Of a DNA stretch of 64,000 bases, positions 37,875 to 46,264 are shown in pieces. The position numbers and the translations under genes were made by a program. The first letter of the stretch is position 1; every line of letters begins with the position of its first letter. Origin of the DNA: Streptococcus thalassemiae. GTDB taxonomy: Bacteria; Bacillota; Bacilli; Lactobacillales; Streptococcaceae. Location: positions 293,887 to 357,886 of the forward strand of contig NZ_CAHJXN010000002.1 in the NCBI RefSeq assembly GCF_903645285.1. Direction: 5' to 3'. The notes under the pieces were generated by a model, which saw only the letters and a program-made list of their open reading frames with translations, made no database searches and was not told the DNA's origin.

Positions 37875-38738
37875 ATGCGTTATGATTTCGGAAATATCTA
37901 TAAAGAAATACGTGAGTCAAAAGGCTTGACTCAAGAAGAGGTCTGTGGAAATGTCCTCTCAAGAACTAGCCTATCAAAGATTGAAAGTGGCAAAGCAACT
38001 CCCAAATATGAAAACATGGAATTTCTTCTCCGGCAAATCAATATGAGTTTTGAAGAGTTTGACTACATCTGCCATCTCTATCAACCGAGCCAACGAACAG
38101 AAATCATGCAAACTTATCTCAATATGACTTCCATCATTGGTAGTAATAGTCTAGTTGATTTTTTTGAAACATGCCAAGACTATCTCAAGACCCACCACGA
38201 CCTGCCTATAGAAGAAATAAGGGATATGCTGGAAATTGTCATTCATATCCGTCAACATGGTACAGAGCAACTGTCAGACCAAGTGAAACAGACTGTCAAA
38301 AAACTTTGGGAAAAAATTGAAAAACAAGATACATGGTATGAAAATGACCTAAAAATCCTCAATACCATCCTTTTCAGCTTTCCCATTGATCACCTCCATC
38401 TCATTACTGGAAAAATCTTGCAACGCTTGGAAGTCTATAAAAACTATCAACATTTATATGACTTACGAATGGCAATCCTACTCAATCTGTCCACCATTTA
38501 CTTATACCATCAAGACAAAAACATGTGTCAACAAATCTGCTATACTTTACTAGAGGATGCCAAGAAAAAGAAAAGCTACGATAGGCTTGCTATCTGCTAT
38601 GTCCGCATCGGGATTTGTAGGGATGACGCTAGACTTATCCAAAAAGGTTTCTCACTTCTGGAGCTGACCGAGGAAACTTCTATGCTGTCTCATCTCAAAA
38701 AAGAAGTAGAAACCTATTATCAACCGAAGGAAATATAA
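37875..38738 (+). CDS. Rgg-family regulator divergent from the ABC operon
   Basis: A 287-residue RRNPP regulator: YDFGNIYKEIRESKGLTQEE...SRTSLSKIESGKATPKYENM (helix-turn-helix, residues 3-46), then a TPR-like helical domain (about 70-285). The short ~160-base gap to the divergent 37-residue gene holds both promoters; TGATACAAT at 37812-37820 is an extended -10 for this gene. AAAAGGAG lies before the ATG. The position next to a bacteriocin-type ABC operon near argG recalls the pneumococcal rtg (RtgR) locus, but I found no double-glycine RtgS-like peptide here. A terminator-like hairpin follows. Confidence 0.87.
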   Translation: MRYDFGNIYKEIRESKGLTQEEVCGNVLSRTSLSKIESGKATPKYENMEFLLRQINMSFEEFDYICHLYQPSQRTEIMQTYLNMTSIIGSNSLVDFFETCQDYLKTHHDLPIEEIRDMLEIVIHIRQHGTEQLSDQVKQTVKKLWEKIEKQDTWYENDLKILNTILFSFPIDHLHLITGKILQRLEVYKNYQHLYDLRMAILLNLSTIYLYHQDKNMCQQICYTLLEDAKKKKSYDRLAICYVRIGICRDDARLIQKGFSLLELTEETSMLSHLKKEVETYYQPKEI

Positions 38739-38768
38739 AAAGAGATTAGAAAAAACTAACTTCTAAAT

Positions 38769-38830
38769 AAAACCACACTGTAACCCCAATCTTGAACATA
38801 ATCAAGTTGAAAGGAATACCGTGTGGTTTT
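38769..38830 (+). terminator. Long stem-loop after the Rgg gene
   Basis: Perfect 10-bp arms AAAACCACAC and GTGTGGTTTT enclose 42 bases that contain a second inverted repeat CTTGA / TCAAG; followed by TTAAATTTTT. Confidence 0.65.
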
Positions 38831-38974
38831 TAAATTTTTGAAGTTTCATAGGTCAGTTTGTTAGATAACGTTATAAGAAAATCCAGGCTCATCAATAGAA
38901 CTCTTAATTTCCCTACGACTATCTGTTTACCTCTAATATATATTCTAATTTTCTTTAGTCAGTGCAACCTCTTT

Positions 38975-39130
38975 TTATTTTTTACTAAATTTTAAGTAGG
39001 TGTAAATAAATCCTGCACTTATAGCCAAAGTTGTCCACCATTTAAAATCAATATGTAAAATTGAAAAGATTACAAAACTGATGAACAGCGAGGTTAAAAG
39101 ATAGACAATGATTAAAATTTTATTTTTCAT
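38975..39130 (-). CDS. 51-residue membrane peptide, copy 2
   Basis: Paralogue of 36730-36885: MKNKILIIVYLLTSLFISF, then the same HIDFKWWTTLAISAGFIYTY and KFSKK end. It begins five bases after the stop of the 193-residue secreted protein, so it is its downstream partner. The DNA match continues past the stop codon on one side (ATTTTTTACTAAATTTTAA), which shows a segmental duplication rather than independent genes. Confidence 0.75.
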   Translation of the reverse strand: MKNKILIIVYLLTSLFISFVIFSILHIDFKWWTTLAISAGFIYTYLKFSKK

Positions 39131-39135
39131 AAGAA

Positions 39136-39717
39136 TTACCATTCAAAATTTATTCTACCGTTACCAGGATATTTATCGTGATTATCCCAATAGTTAGCAA
39201 TATGGTAGCCTGGGGATGTTAAATTTAAAGCATAATCTAACACTTTATCACTGATAATACCGCTTAATAAACCATATTTAAGTAATACTTTTTTCAATTG
39301 AGTTTTTGCTTCATGTTTTCCGACTTTAGTAATAGCTGCTGTAAGCCCTCCAACTCCTGCACCTAATAATGTTCCCAAAGCTACATCAAGCAAGGCTCCC
39401 ATTTGGTCTACTGTAACTCCCTGCCATGCTGAACGAAACATTATAGGGCTTTCTCGAGGGATAGAATAATCACCAACTAGTTGTCTTTCTAATGCCTCAC
39501 GAATAAATGATTCTGAAACTGTTGGGTGATTCTGTTTTACTTCTTCAATAAATAATTCTTTTTCTCGTTCAGACATTTGTTTTGGGGTAACTTGAGTAGT
39601 AGCTAAATGTTGATCCGTATTATGTTCATTGGCCAAGACTGTAACTGCAGGTAAATTACTAGAAACTACAGTGAATAATGTAGTAAAAAGAATTGTATGT
39701 TTGAACATTTTTTTCAT
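39136..39717 (-). CDS. Secreted protein with hydrophobic glycine-rich core, candidate toxin/bacteriocin
   Basis: A 193-residue exported protein. Signal peptide with basic MKKMFKH, a hydrophobic core and likely cleavage at VTVLA-NEH (about residue 29). A polar region with EREKELFIEEVKQNHPTVSE follows, then a hydrophobic glycine-rich helix (ALLDVALGTLLGAGVGGLTA, about 108-128), a Lys-rich amphipathic stretch and an aromatic end NYWDNHDKYPGNGRINFEW. The Gly-rich helix with cationic flanks is reminiscent of membrane-active bacteriocins, but I cannot assign a family. It lies between the Phr-like gene and the 51-residue peptide, all on the same strand. Ribosome site GAGGAAAAC before ATG. Confidence 0.6.
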   Translation of the reverse strand: MKKMFKHTILFTTLFTVVSSNLPAVTVLANEHNTDQHLATTQVTPKQMSEREKELFIEEVKQNHPTVSESFIREALERQLVGDYSIPRESPIMFRSAWQGVTVDQMGALLDVALGTLLGAGVGGLTAAITKVGKHEAKTQLKKVLLKYGLLSGIISDKVLDYALNLTSPGYHIANYWDNHDKYPGNGRINFEW

Positions 39718-39849
39718 GATGTTTTCCTCGCATTCTCTATATCTTCGACTGTTTCATAGAAACAGATAAATTCATTCATTTTCAAAAATCATAGCTCATT
39801 GGACTCACCTTCCTTCTATCTTATTTCATTTTAAACAACGGATTTACTC

Positions 39850-39993
39850 TTAACTAGGAGAATAGTACGCTCCTGTATCAATACCTTGAGCAACTAGAGT
39901 AGTACTAATAAAACTCCGACTATTACTCAGTAGAAATAGCACAACAATCAATACAGACAGCGTTTTCAAATATCCGAATTTTAATTTCCCCAT
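39850..39993 (-). CDS. Phr-like pheromone precursor
   Basis: A 47-residue peptide, too short for usual gene tracks. It begins MGKLKFGYLK, has a hydrophobic export segment TLSVLIVVLFLLSN and ends STTLVAQGIDTGAYYSPS. Length, N-terminal signal and small polar C-terminal tail match Phr peptides of PlcR/TprA-type systems; QGIDTG recalls the SNGLDVGKAD end that I remember for pneumococcal PhrA. AAGGTG lies six bases before the ATG; an earlier ATG at 40011 is less well placed. The promoter upstream is near consensus. The cognate regulator is the next gene upstream. Confidence 0.75.
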   Translation of the reverse strand: MGKLKFGYLKTLSVLIVVLFLLSNSRSFISTTLVAQGIDTGAYYSPS

Positions 39994-40021
39994 CTCGTCA
40001 CCTTCTTTCATCTATATTATT

Positions 40022-40050
40022 ATTATAAAATAAAATACATCAATTGTCAA
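40022..40050 (-). promoter_or_regulatory. Promoter of the phr-like/secreted-protein genes
   Basis: Minus strand TTGACA (40045-40050), exactly 17 bases, TATAAT (40022-40027). Consensus strength suggests it is kept off by a repressor, as TprA does for its targets. Confidence 0.85.
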
Positions 40051-40111
40051 GGCTCCTGAAGCAAAATCAATATATTTTTTTAAAAAAGAATGATAGTTAT
40101 ATTCTACACAT

Positions 40112-40133
40112 AAAAAAGATAGCTTCTGCTATC
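40112..40133 (-). terminator. Terminator of the TprA-like regulator gene
   Basis: GATAGC and GCTATC arms around a four-base loop, followed by TTTTTT on the minus strand; directly abuts the stop codon. Confidence 0.85.
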
Positions 40134-40134
40134 C

Positions 40135-41007
40135 TTATACATTCTCTGACTGCTTATCCATCAGATATTGTTCTACCTTGAGTGCCATAACTTCATTATT
40201 TTCAATTAGATAGAGCACCTTAGCTTTCATATAATAGTCCTTAGCAACAGAAATATCAAGATTTTCTGTTACATTTCCCAACAAACAATATAAATCTGCT
40301 AACCTAAAGCTACTATGATATTTGTTACAAAATTCAATTATCTCCAATAATAGGGCTCTGGACTTGTCCATCTCCTCCTGTTTCCAAAGGTGGTAACAAT
40401 AATTGTATTTTATTTTGATATACAACTCAATTTGTTCACGCACACTGGTATCGATTTTTGAAAGGGCTACGGAAACCTGATCATATAGTTGTTCAAATTT
40501 CTCCTTATCCTCATCATAGCCTAAGAAAATCAGCAGGGTATTCAAAATATACAAATAATCCACTTTATCAATACTAATCCTACTGAGGATGTCCTCTATT
40601 TTTGAAATAGCTAGTTTTAATTGATGTTCACATTGATAGGTTAGAATAGCATCTATCCAGTCCAGATAAATCTTTTCATCAAAAGATAAGGAAGTCTGTT
40701 GCTTTCTTTCTCCCTCAAAAGCATATTTCAAAGAGGCATAATCTTGATTTTCCAACAATGTTTCAGACAACCTCTTGAAAGCAGACAAGCCTAGAAACTC
40801 TTTCGAAATTTCTCCTGAAAAGAAATAGTCCATATTTAAGCCCATTTTTTCAGATAATTTATATAACAAATCTGCTCCTGGCATATATTTGCCTTGTTCC
40901 ATTCGACTTATCTGAGTTTGTTGGCAAATTCCTTCTGCCAACTCTTTTTGCGACCAGCCCAGTTCTTTTCGCTTATTTTTTAATCTTGTTGCTAATAATG
41001 CATGCAT
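40135..41007 (-). CDS. TprA/PlcR-type quorum-sensing regulator
   Basis: A 290-residue RRNPP regulator: helix-turn-helix LATRLKNKRKELGWSQKELA...QTQISRMEQGKYMPGADLL (residues 4-46) then a series of TPR-like helix pairs to the C-terminus (clear near FRLADLYCLLGNVTENLDIS). It resembles PlcR/TprA rather than Rgg in its HTH. The downstream gene on the same strand is a Phr-like peptide, the usual partner. In pneumococcal TprA/PhrA systems the regulator represses bacteriocin-type genes until peptide binds; the same logic is likely here. The start at 41007 matches the conserved N-terminus; upstream GTG codons are possible alternatives. Confidence 0.85.
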   Translation of the reverse strand: MHALLATRLKNKRKELGWSQKELAEGICQQTQISRMEQGKYMPGADLLYKLSEKMGLNMDYFFSGEISKEFLGLSAFKRLSETLLENQDYASLKYAFEGERKQQTSLSFDEKIYLDWIDAILTYQCEHQLKLAISKIEDILSRISIDKVDYLYILNTLLIFLGYDEDKEKFEQLYDQVSVALSKIDTSVREQIELYIKIKYNYCYHLWKQEEMDKSRALLLEIIEFCNKYHSSFRLADLYCLLGNVTENLDISVAKDYYMKAKVLYLIENNEVMALKVEQYLMDKQSENV

Positions 41008-41110
41008 GCTAATCACCACTATTTATATTCTATAAAAACATTATACTACTTTTTTGAGAAGATTATGACATATTGTCTACAAAGAGTGAACAGACTTCTC
41101 AAAATGTAAG

Positions 41111-41136
41111 AAAAAAGAGCCATTCAAAGCTCTTTC
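41111..41136 (-). terminator. Terminator of the LysM protein gene
   Basis: AAAGAGC and GCTCTTT arms around an eight-base loop, followed by TTTTTTC on the minus strand. Confidence 0.8.
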
Positions 41137-41144
41137 CCTATTTC

Positions 41145-41768
41145 TTAATACCAGCCATTGTTAAGCCAGAAGTTTTTAGCGGCTGTCCATGAACCGTAAC
41201 GTCCTGCAACGTAGGCATCTGCTACACGTTCTTGGTTTTCTGCTGAGTAGTCACCGTTCAAGTATGAATCTGTCAATTGGTAACGTCCGATGTAACGTCC
41301 GTTGGTAGCTGTGTAGCTACCGCCTGATTCTTTTTGAGCAATCCATTCTTTAGCTTCTGCTTCAGATCCGCTTACAGTTGAAGCAACCGTTTCTTCTGCT
41401 ACTGTTTCGCTTACTACTGGAGCTTCTTCCTCTACCTCTGTAGTTTCTGCCACTGGAGCTGAAACAGCCTCATCTTGAGCTGCTGGAGCTTCATAAGTAG
41501 CTGGCGCTGGTGTTGCAACAGGTGCTACAGGACCATCGATAACCAACTCTTGACCAACATAAATCAAATGAATGTTGTCGATGTGGTTGTTTTCTGCCAA
41601 TTTTTCAACTGTTGTGTTGTGAGTTTCAGCGATTTCTGAAAGTGTATCACCTTCTTTAACAGTGTAAGTTGATGATTCTTGAGCAGATACAAATGATGGA
41701 GCAAATACTGCAAACAAGGCAGCTACTCCTGCAAGAGTTGTTTTAATCTTTTTAGTTGTTGATTTCAT
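41145..41768 (-). CDS. Secreted LysM protein with lysozyme-like C-terminal domain
   Basis: A 207-residue wall protein. Signal peptide with cleavage after FVSAQ (about residue 30), a LysM domain YTVKEGDTLSEIAETHNTT...YVGQELVI (residues 35-78) that binds peptidoglycan, a Pro/Ala/Glu/Val-rich spacer (79-135), and a C-terminal domain EAKEWIAQKESGGSYTA...RYIGRYQL typical of small transglycosylase/Apf-like proteins. The acidic residue in the KES motif could be the catalytic Glu. In pneumococci the homologue is, as I recall, under WalRK control; an imperfect TGTAAT-type site is upstream but I do not count it as shown. It stands alone. Confidence 0.85.
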   Translation of the reverse strand: MKSTTKKIKTTLAGVAALFAVFAPSFVSAQESSTYTVKEGDTLSEIAETHNTTVEKLAENNHIDNIHLIYVGQELVIDGPVAPVATPAPATYEAPAAQDEAVSAPVAETTEVEEEAPVVSETVAEETVASTVSGSEAEAKEWIAQKESGGSYTATNGRYIGRYQLTDSYLNGDYSAENQERVADAYVAGRYGSWTAAKNFWLNNGWY

Positions 41769-42009
41769 ATTTGAAAATTCTCCTTCTTTCTATAATTCTA
41801 TGATACCCTTTAAATATTACCGTTTCTTGACACTTTTATGTAGAAATATTACAAAATTATTTTTTATTTCCCTAAATAAGGTGTTTTTTGTCATAAAAGA
41901 TACTATTTTTATGCTATTTAAGGTATTAGAAAGGTTTTCATCTACAATTAAAGCCAAGACCCTCATTCTTTGATATAATAGAGATAAGAATTTTTATAAG
42001 GGGAAACTG

Positions 42010-42681
42010 ATGAAATCACTTCGTTTTCAATCTGTCTTTGATATCATCGGACCAGTTATGATTGGCCCATCTAGTAGTCATACTGCTGGTGCTGTTCGTA
42101 TTGGGAAGATTGTCTCTTCCATTTTTGATGATACTCCGACAGAAGTCGAATTCCAACTATTTAACTCATTTGCCAAGACCTATCGTGGTCACGGGACAGA
42201 CCTAGCCCTTGTTGCAGGCATTTTGGGCATGGATACAGATGATCCTGAAATTCCAAACAGTCTGGAGATTGCCCACAAGCGCGGTATTAAGATTGTCTGG
42301 ACCATTCAGAAAGACAGTAATGCTCCTCATCCAAACACCACTAAAATTACCGTCAAAAATGCCCACAAGACTATCAGCGTGACTGGTATTTCTATCGGTG
42401 GAGGAAATATTCAGGTCACCGAACTCAATGGCTTTGCCGTCTCTCTCAATATGAATACACCAACTATCATCATCGTTCATCAAGATATTCCAGGTATGAT
42501 TGCCCTCGTAACAGAGGCACTTTCACGCTATGGTATCAATATCGCCCAGATGAATGTCACTCGTGAAAAAGCTGGTGAAAAAGCCATTATGATTATCGAA
42601 GTTGACAGTCGCAACTGTGATGAGGCCATCGAAGAAATTCGAAAAATCCCTCATCTCCACAATGTCAATTTCTTTAAATAG
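42010..42681 (+). CDS. sdaAB: L-serine dehydratase beta subunit
   Basis: A 223-residue subunit of the iron-sulphur L-serine deaminase, which turns serine into pyruvate and ammonia. The FDIIGPVMIGPSSSHTAGAVR motif (residues 10-30) and the C-terminal ACT domain (about 150-220, HQDIPGMIALVTEALS) are clear. Followed eight bases later by sdaAA. AAGGGG precedes the ATG, and a TATAAT with TGA ahead of it (41974-41979) is the likely -10. Confidence 0.94.
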   Translation: MKSLRFQSVFDIIGPVMIGPSSSHTAGAVRIGKIVSSIFDDTPTEVEFQLFNSFAKTYRGHGTDLALVAGILGMDTDDPEIPNSLEIAHKRGIKIVWTIQKDSNAPHPNTTKITVKNAHKTISVTGISIGGGNIQVTELNGFAVSLNMNTPTIIIVHQDIPGMIALVTEALSRYGINIAQMNVTREKAGEKAIMIIEVDSRNCDEAIEEIRKIPHLHNVNFFK

Positions 42682-42689
42682 GAGGAAGC

Positions 42690-43562
42690 ATGTTTTATTC
42701 TATCAAAGAATTGGTCGAGCAAGCAGATCTGGACTTTCAAGGAAATGTCGCAGAACTCATGATTACAACAGAGTTTGAATTGACCGGTCGCGAACGTGAA
42801 GAAGTCTTCCTTCTCATGGAACGCAATCTGGAAGTCATGAAAGCCTCTGTCCAACTTGGCCTCAATGAAAATAAATCTCGTAGTGGCCTGACAGGTGGAG
42901 ATGCTGCCAAACTGGATCATTACATCAAAAACGGAAAAACTCTGTCAGATTACACGATTCTCTCTGCTGCCCGAAATGCCATTGCAGTCAATGAGCACAA
43001 TGCCAAAATGGGCTTGGTCTGTGCCACTCCGACTGCTGGAAGTGCTGGCTGTCTGCCTTCCGTTCTCACTGCTGCTATTGAAAAATTAGACCTCAGCCAC
43101 GAGCAACAGCTGGATTTCCTCTTTGCTGCTGGTGCCTTTGGACTAGTCATCGCAAACAACGCCTCTATCTCGGGTGCTGAAGGTGGCTGTCAGGCCGAAG
43201 TCGGCTCTGCCTCTGCTATGAGTGCCGCCGCCTTGACTCTAGCTGCTGGTGGAACACCTTATCAGGCCAGTCAGGCCATTGCCTTTGTCATTAAAAATAT
43301 GCTGGGCCTCATCTGTGACCCTGTTGCCGGTTTGGTTGAAGTTCCCTGTGTCAAACGCAATGCCATGGGAGCCAGCTTTGCCTTTATCGCAGCAGACATG
43401 GCCTTGGCAGGTATCGAATCTAAAATTCCTGTGGATGAAGTGATCGATGCCATGTACCAAGTGGGAGCAAGCATGCCAACTGCCTTTCGTGAAACAGCTG
43501 AGGGTGGACTCGCTGCCACCCCTACTGGTCGTCGCCTCCAAAAAGAAATTTTCGGAGAATAA
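42690..43562 (+). CDS. sdaAA: L-serine dehydratase alpha subunit
   Basis: The 290-residue catalytic subunit carrying the [4Fe-4S] cluster. Conserved cysteines are in VCATPTAGSAGCLPSV, SGAEGGCQAEVGSASAM and CDPVAGLVEVPCVKRNAMG. Together with the beta subunit it makes an enzyme of the Bacillus-type two-subunit group. Translation starts eight bases after sdaAB with GGAGG in the gap. Confidence 0.95.
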   Translation: MFYSIKELVEQADLDFQGNVAELMITTEFELTGREREEVFLLMERNLEVMKASVQLGLNENKSRSGLTGGDAAKLDHYIKNGKTLSDYTILSAARNAIAVNEHNAKMGLVCATPTAGSAGCLPSVLTAAIEKLDLSHEQQLDFLFAAGAFGLVIANNASISGAEGGCQAEVGSASAMSAAALTLAAGGTPYQASQAIAFVIKNMLGLICDPVAGLVEVPCVKRNAMGASFAFIAADMALAGIESKIPVDEVIDAMYQVGASMPTAFRETAEGGLAATPTGRRLQKEIFGE

Positions 43563-43583
43563 GCTTATCAAATAGGAGAAACC

Positions 43584-44216
43584 ATGACCTCTATCACAGC
43601 TATCTTTTTCGATCTGGACGGCACCCTCGTTGATAGTTCTATCGGGATTCACAATGCCTTTACCCATACCTTTAAGGAGTTAGGAGTGCCTAGTCCTGAT
43701 GCCAAAACGATTCGTGGTTTTATGGGACCGCCCCTCGAAAGTAGTTTTGCGACCTGCCTGCCTAAAGAACAAATTTCTGAGGCTGTCCAGATATACCGTT
43801 CTTACTACAAGAAAAAAGGAATCCATGAAGCTCAACTCTTTCCTCAGATTGTAGATTTGCTTGAGAAGTTATCGAGCAATTACCCTCTTTATATCACCAC
43901 TACAAAGAATACCCCTACCGCTCAAGACATGACAAAAAACTTGGGGATCCATCATTTCTTTGATAGCATTTATGGTTCCAGCCCTGAAGCACCTCATAAG
44001 GCAGATGTCATTCGCCAAGCCTTACAGATACATCAACTAGCACCGGAACAAGCCATCATCATTGGAGATACCAAGTTTGATATGCTTGGAGCTCAAGAAA
44101 CAGGCATTCAGAAATTGGCTGTCACTTGGGGATTTGGAGAGCAAGCAGATCTACTAAACTATCAGCCTGATTATATCGCTCACAAACCCATAGAAGTTTT
44201 AGAGTATTTTCAATAA
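43584..44216 (+). CDS. HAD-family phosphatase (phosphoglycolate phosphatase-like)
   Basis: A 210-residue haloacid dehalogenase hydrolase. Motif I FFDLDGTLVDSS (residues 8-19), motif II ITTTKN (near 108), motif III KAD and motif IV IIGDTKFDMLGA (near 152) are intact, with a helical cap between motifs I and II. GGAGAA precedes the ATG and the gap to sdaAA is 21 bases, so it is likely co-transcribed. Its substrate is not evident; PGP/beta-phosphoglucomutase-like enzymes share this pattern. Confidence 0.85.
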   Translation: MTSITAIFFDLDGTLVDSSIGIHNAFTHTFKELGVPSPDAKTIRGFMGPPLESSFATCLPKEQISEAVQIYRSYYKKKGIHEAQLFPQIVDLLEKLSSNYPLYITTTKNTPTAQDMTKNLGIHHFFDSIYGSSPEAPHKADVIRQALQIHQLAPEQAIIIGDTKFDMLGAQETGIQKLAVTWGFGEQADLLNYQPDYIAHKPIEVLEYFQ

Positions 44217-44276
44217 CATAGACTGAGCGGCAACCCCATTTCAGAAGAAAATGAAGTAAATCTATACATAACAAAA

Positions 44277-44325
44277 CGCATATTACCAAGGTTCTTATGA
44301 ACAACTTGATAATATGCGCTTTTCT
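44277..44325. terminator. Shared terminator between the HAD gene and the sugar dehydratase gene
   Basis: CGCATATTACCAAG and CTTGATAATATGCG arms with a 14-base loop, flanked by A and T runs, serving convergent genes. Confidence 0.85.
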
Positions 44326-44328
44326 TTT

Positions 44329-46179
44329 TTATTCAACGTGGGTTGTTTGATTGGCAAAGGCGATAATGGCTTGCTTCAATTCATCTCCACTGAGAGTTCG
44401 GAACTCTTCAATTTTTTGGTCGATAGCTTCTAGAGGCATGACATTGACCTTACCAACGAAAATTTTATCCATAACTTGATTATCAACCAGTTCGGTTGAT
44501 ACCAAGAGTTCTTCGTAGAGTTTTTCACCTGGACGGATTCCAACTTCAACAATTGGAATTTCGCTTTCGGTGTGTCCACTTAGAAGGACCATTTTCTTGG
44601 CCAAGTCATAAATCTTGACTGGTTTGCCCATATCAAGGATAAAGACTTCTCCATCCTTGGCATAAGCACCAGCGTGGATAACCAGACGGCTAGCTTCTGG
44701 AATGGTCATAAAGTAACGGGTCATGCGGAAGTCTGTGACCGTTACAGGACCACCTTCAGCAATCTGGCGTTCAAAGACTGGAATGACACTACCACGACTA
44801 CCAAGAACATTCCCAAAACGAACTGCACAGTAGGTCGATTGGCTACGTTGGTTAAAGCCAGTGACAATCAACTCCGCCACGCGCTTGGTTGCTCCCATAA
44901 CATTGGGTGGATTGACCGCCTTATCCGTCGAAATCATAACCATCTTAGGTACCTTAGCTTCATCAACGGCTCTAGCAACATTGTAGGTTCCACGGATATT
45001 GTTTTTGAAGGCTTCTTTTGGATTGCGCTCCATCATCGGAACGTGCTTGTGGGCAGCAGCATGATAAACAATAGCTGGCTTGTACTGCTCAAATACTTGC
45101 AAGAGACGGTCGTAGTCTTGAATATCTGCTATAACTGGCACATAATCAATCCCTTGGAACTTACGAATCAATTCGTGATAAACAAGGTAGATTGAATTTT
45201 CACCGTGACCAAGCAAGACGATGCGTTCAGGATTGAAACGACTAACTTGGCGACAGATTTCAGAACCGATTGAGCCGCCAGCACCTGTAACCAAGATTGT
45301 TTTTCCAGTTAGTTCTGTACCCAGACGCGATTCGTCAAGACGAATTTCCTGACGACCTAAAAGGTCCGTAATATCAATTTTTTGGAAGCCAGTAGCTGCT
45401 TGGTGAAGTCCCTGAACAACGGTTTCAACCTTAGGCATCTTGTAACACTTGACACCCAGCTTATTACACATCTGCAAGATACGCTCATATTCTGACGGGT
45501 CAAGCGACGGAATCGCAACGATAACACGCTCGATTTGGTGGCGTTTGGCTAATTCCGGCAGATCATCATATGAACCCAAAACAGGGATTCCACCAAGTTT
45601 TTGGCCCTTTTTCTTAGCGTCCTTATCCAAAATACCGACCAGTTCCAAATCACTGGTTGGATGTTGGTAGCTATCCATAAAGAGGGCTCCGCCATCACCA
45701 GCACCGATCAAGAAGGTCCGACGGTGTTCTCCATCACCACTGCCTTTTTTGCGTCTAGAGTAGATTAACTGCCAAGTAATCCGTGGCAATAAAATCAAGA
45801 AAGTACTCAACAAGATAAAGAGAATGATGAAACGGATGGAGAAGAGTGGCAAGAAGGCATAGCAGATACTATATGACAAGACACTGCTGGCAGTCACACC
45901 AAAAAAGATTTTCATAAAATCTGTGATCTTGCTGTAACGACTGATACTAGCGTTCAAGCCCCAAAATGCAATCATCAATTGATAAAACAAGAAGGCCAAA
46001 CTCGTATAGATAATGTAGTCAACAGGTGCTGGGTTAATTAGTCCGTAAAATAAGATATAAGATACAATGATGGAAACCACCATACTCAAAATATCAAATA
46101 TGCCCCAGAAGACTTGTTTTTGTTGTTTATTTAAAATTTCCACCAGATCAATCACATAATCTGTGAGTTTTTTATTCAT
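44329..46179 (-). CDS. Membrane-bound nucleotide-sugar 4,6-dehydratase (CapD/PglF-like)
   Basis: A 616-residue protein: four N-terminal helices (about 25-135), a first nucleotide-binding region FLIGAGDGGALFMDSYQ (near 155), and a second Rossmann domain TGAGGSIGSEICRQ (near 296) with the short-chain dehydrogenase centre STDKAVNPPNVMGATKR (near 415). Proteins of this kind oxidise and dehydrate UDP-GlcNAc at C4/C6. In pneumococci the homologue has been proposed to make the diaminotrideoxy-galactose (AATGal) of teichoic acid; the adjacent glycosyltransferase fits such a path. It could instead serve a capsule sugar. Confidence 0.82.
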   Translation of the reverse strand: MNKKLTDYVIDLVEILNKQQKQVFWGIFDILSMVVSIIVSYILFYGLINPAPVDYIIYTSLAFLFYQLMIAFWGLNASISRYSKITDFMKIFFGVTASSVLSYSICYAFLPLFSIRFIILFILLSTFLILLPRITWQLIYSRRKKGSGDGEHRRTFLIGAGDGGALFMDSYQHPTSDLELVGILDKDAKKKGQKLGGIPVLGSYDDLPELAKRHQIERVIVAIPSLDPSEYERILQMCNKLGVKCYKMPKVETVVQGLHQAATGFQKIDITDLLGRQEIRLDESRLGTELTGKTILVTGAGGSIGSEICRQVSRFNPERIVLLGHGENSIYLVYHELIRKFQGIDYVPVIADIQDYDRLLQVFEQYKPAIVYHAAAHKHVPMMERNPKEAFKNNIRGTYNVARAVDEAKVPKMVMISTDKAVNPPNVMGATKRVAELIVTGFNQRSQSTYCAVRFGNVLGSRGSVIPVFERQIAEGGPVTVTDFRMTRYFMTIPEASRLVIHAGAYAKDGEVFILDMGKPVKIYDLAKKMVLLSGHTESEIPIVEVGIRPGEKLYEELLVSTELVDNQVMDKIFVGKVNVMPLEAIDQKIEEFRTLSGDELKQAIIAFANQTTHVE

Positions 46180-46264
46180 AGAAATTTACTCCTCCTTAAA
46201 AGAGCTGGATATTTATATTGTTATTATAACACTTTTTCTCCAGTTTACGATTTGCTACAATCTT

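Noticed and set aside
41769..41880. WalR (VicR) box upstream of the LysM gene
   Set aside because: Only one TGTAAT half site is clear; a second in the right spacing is missing.
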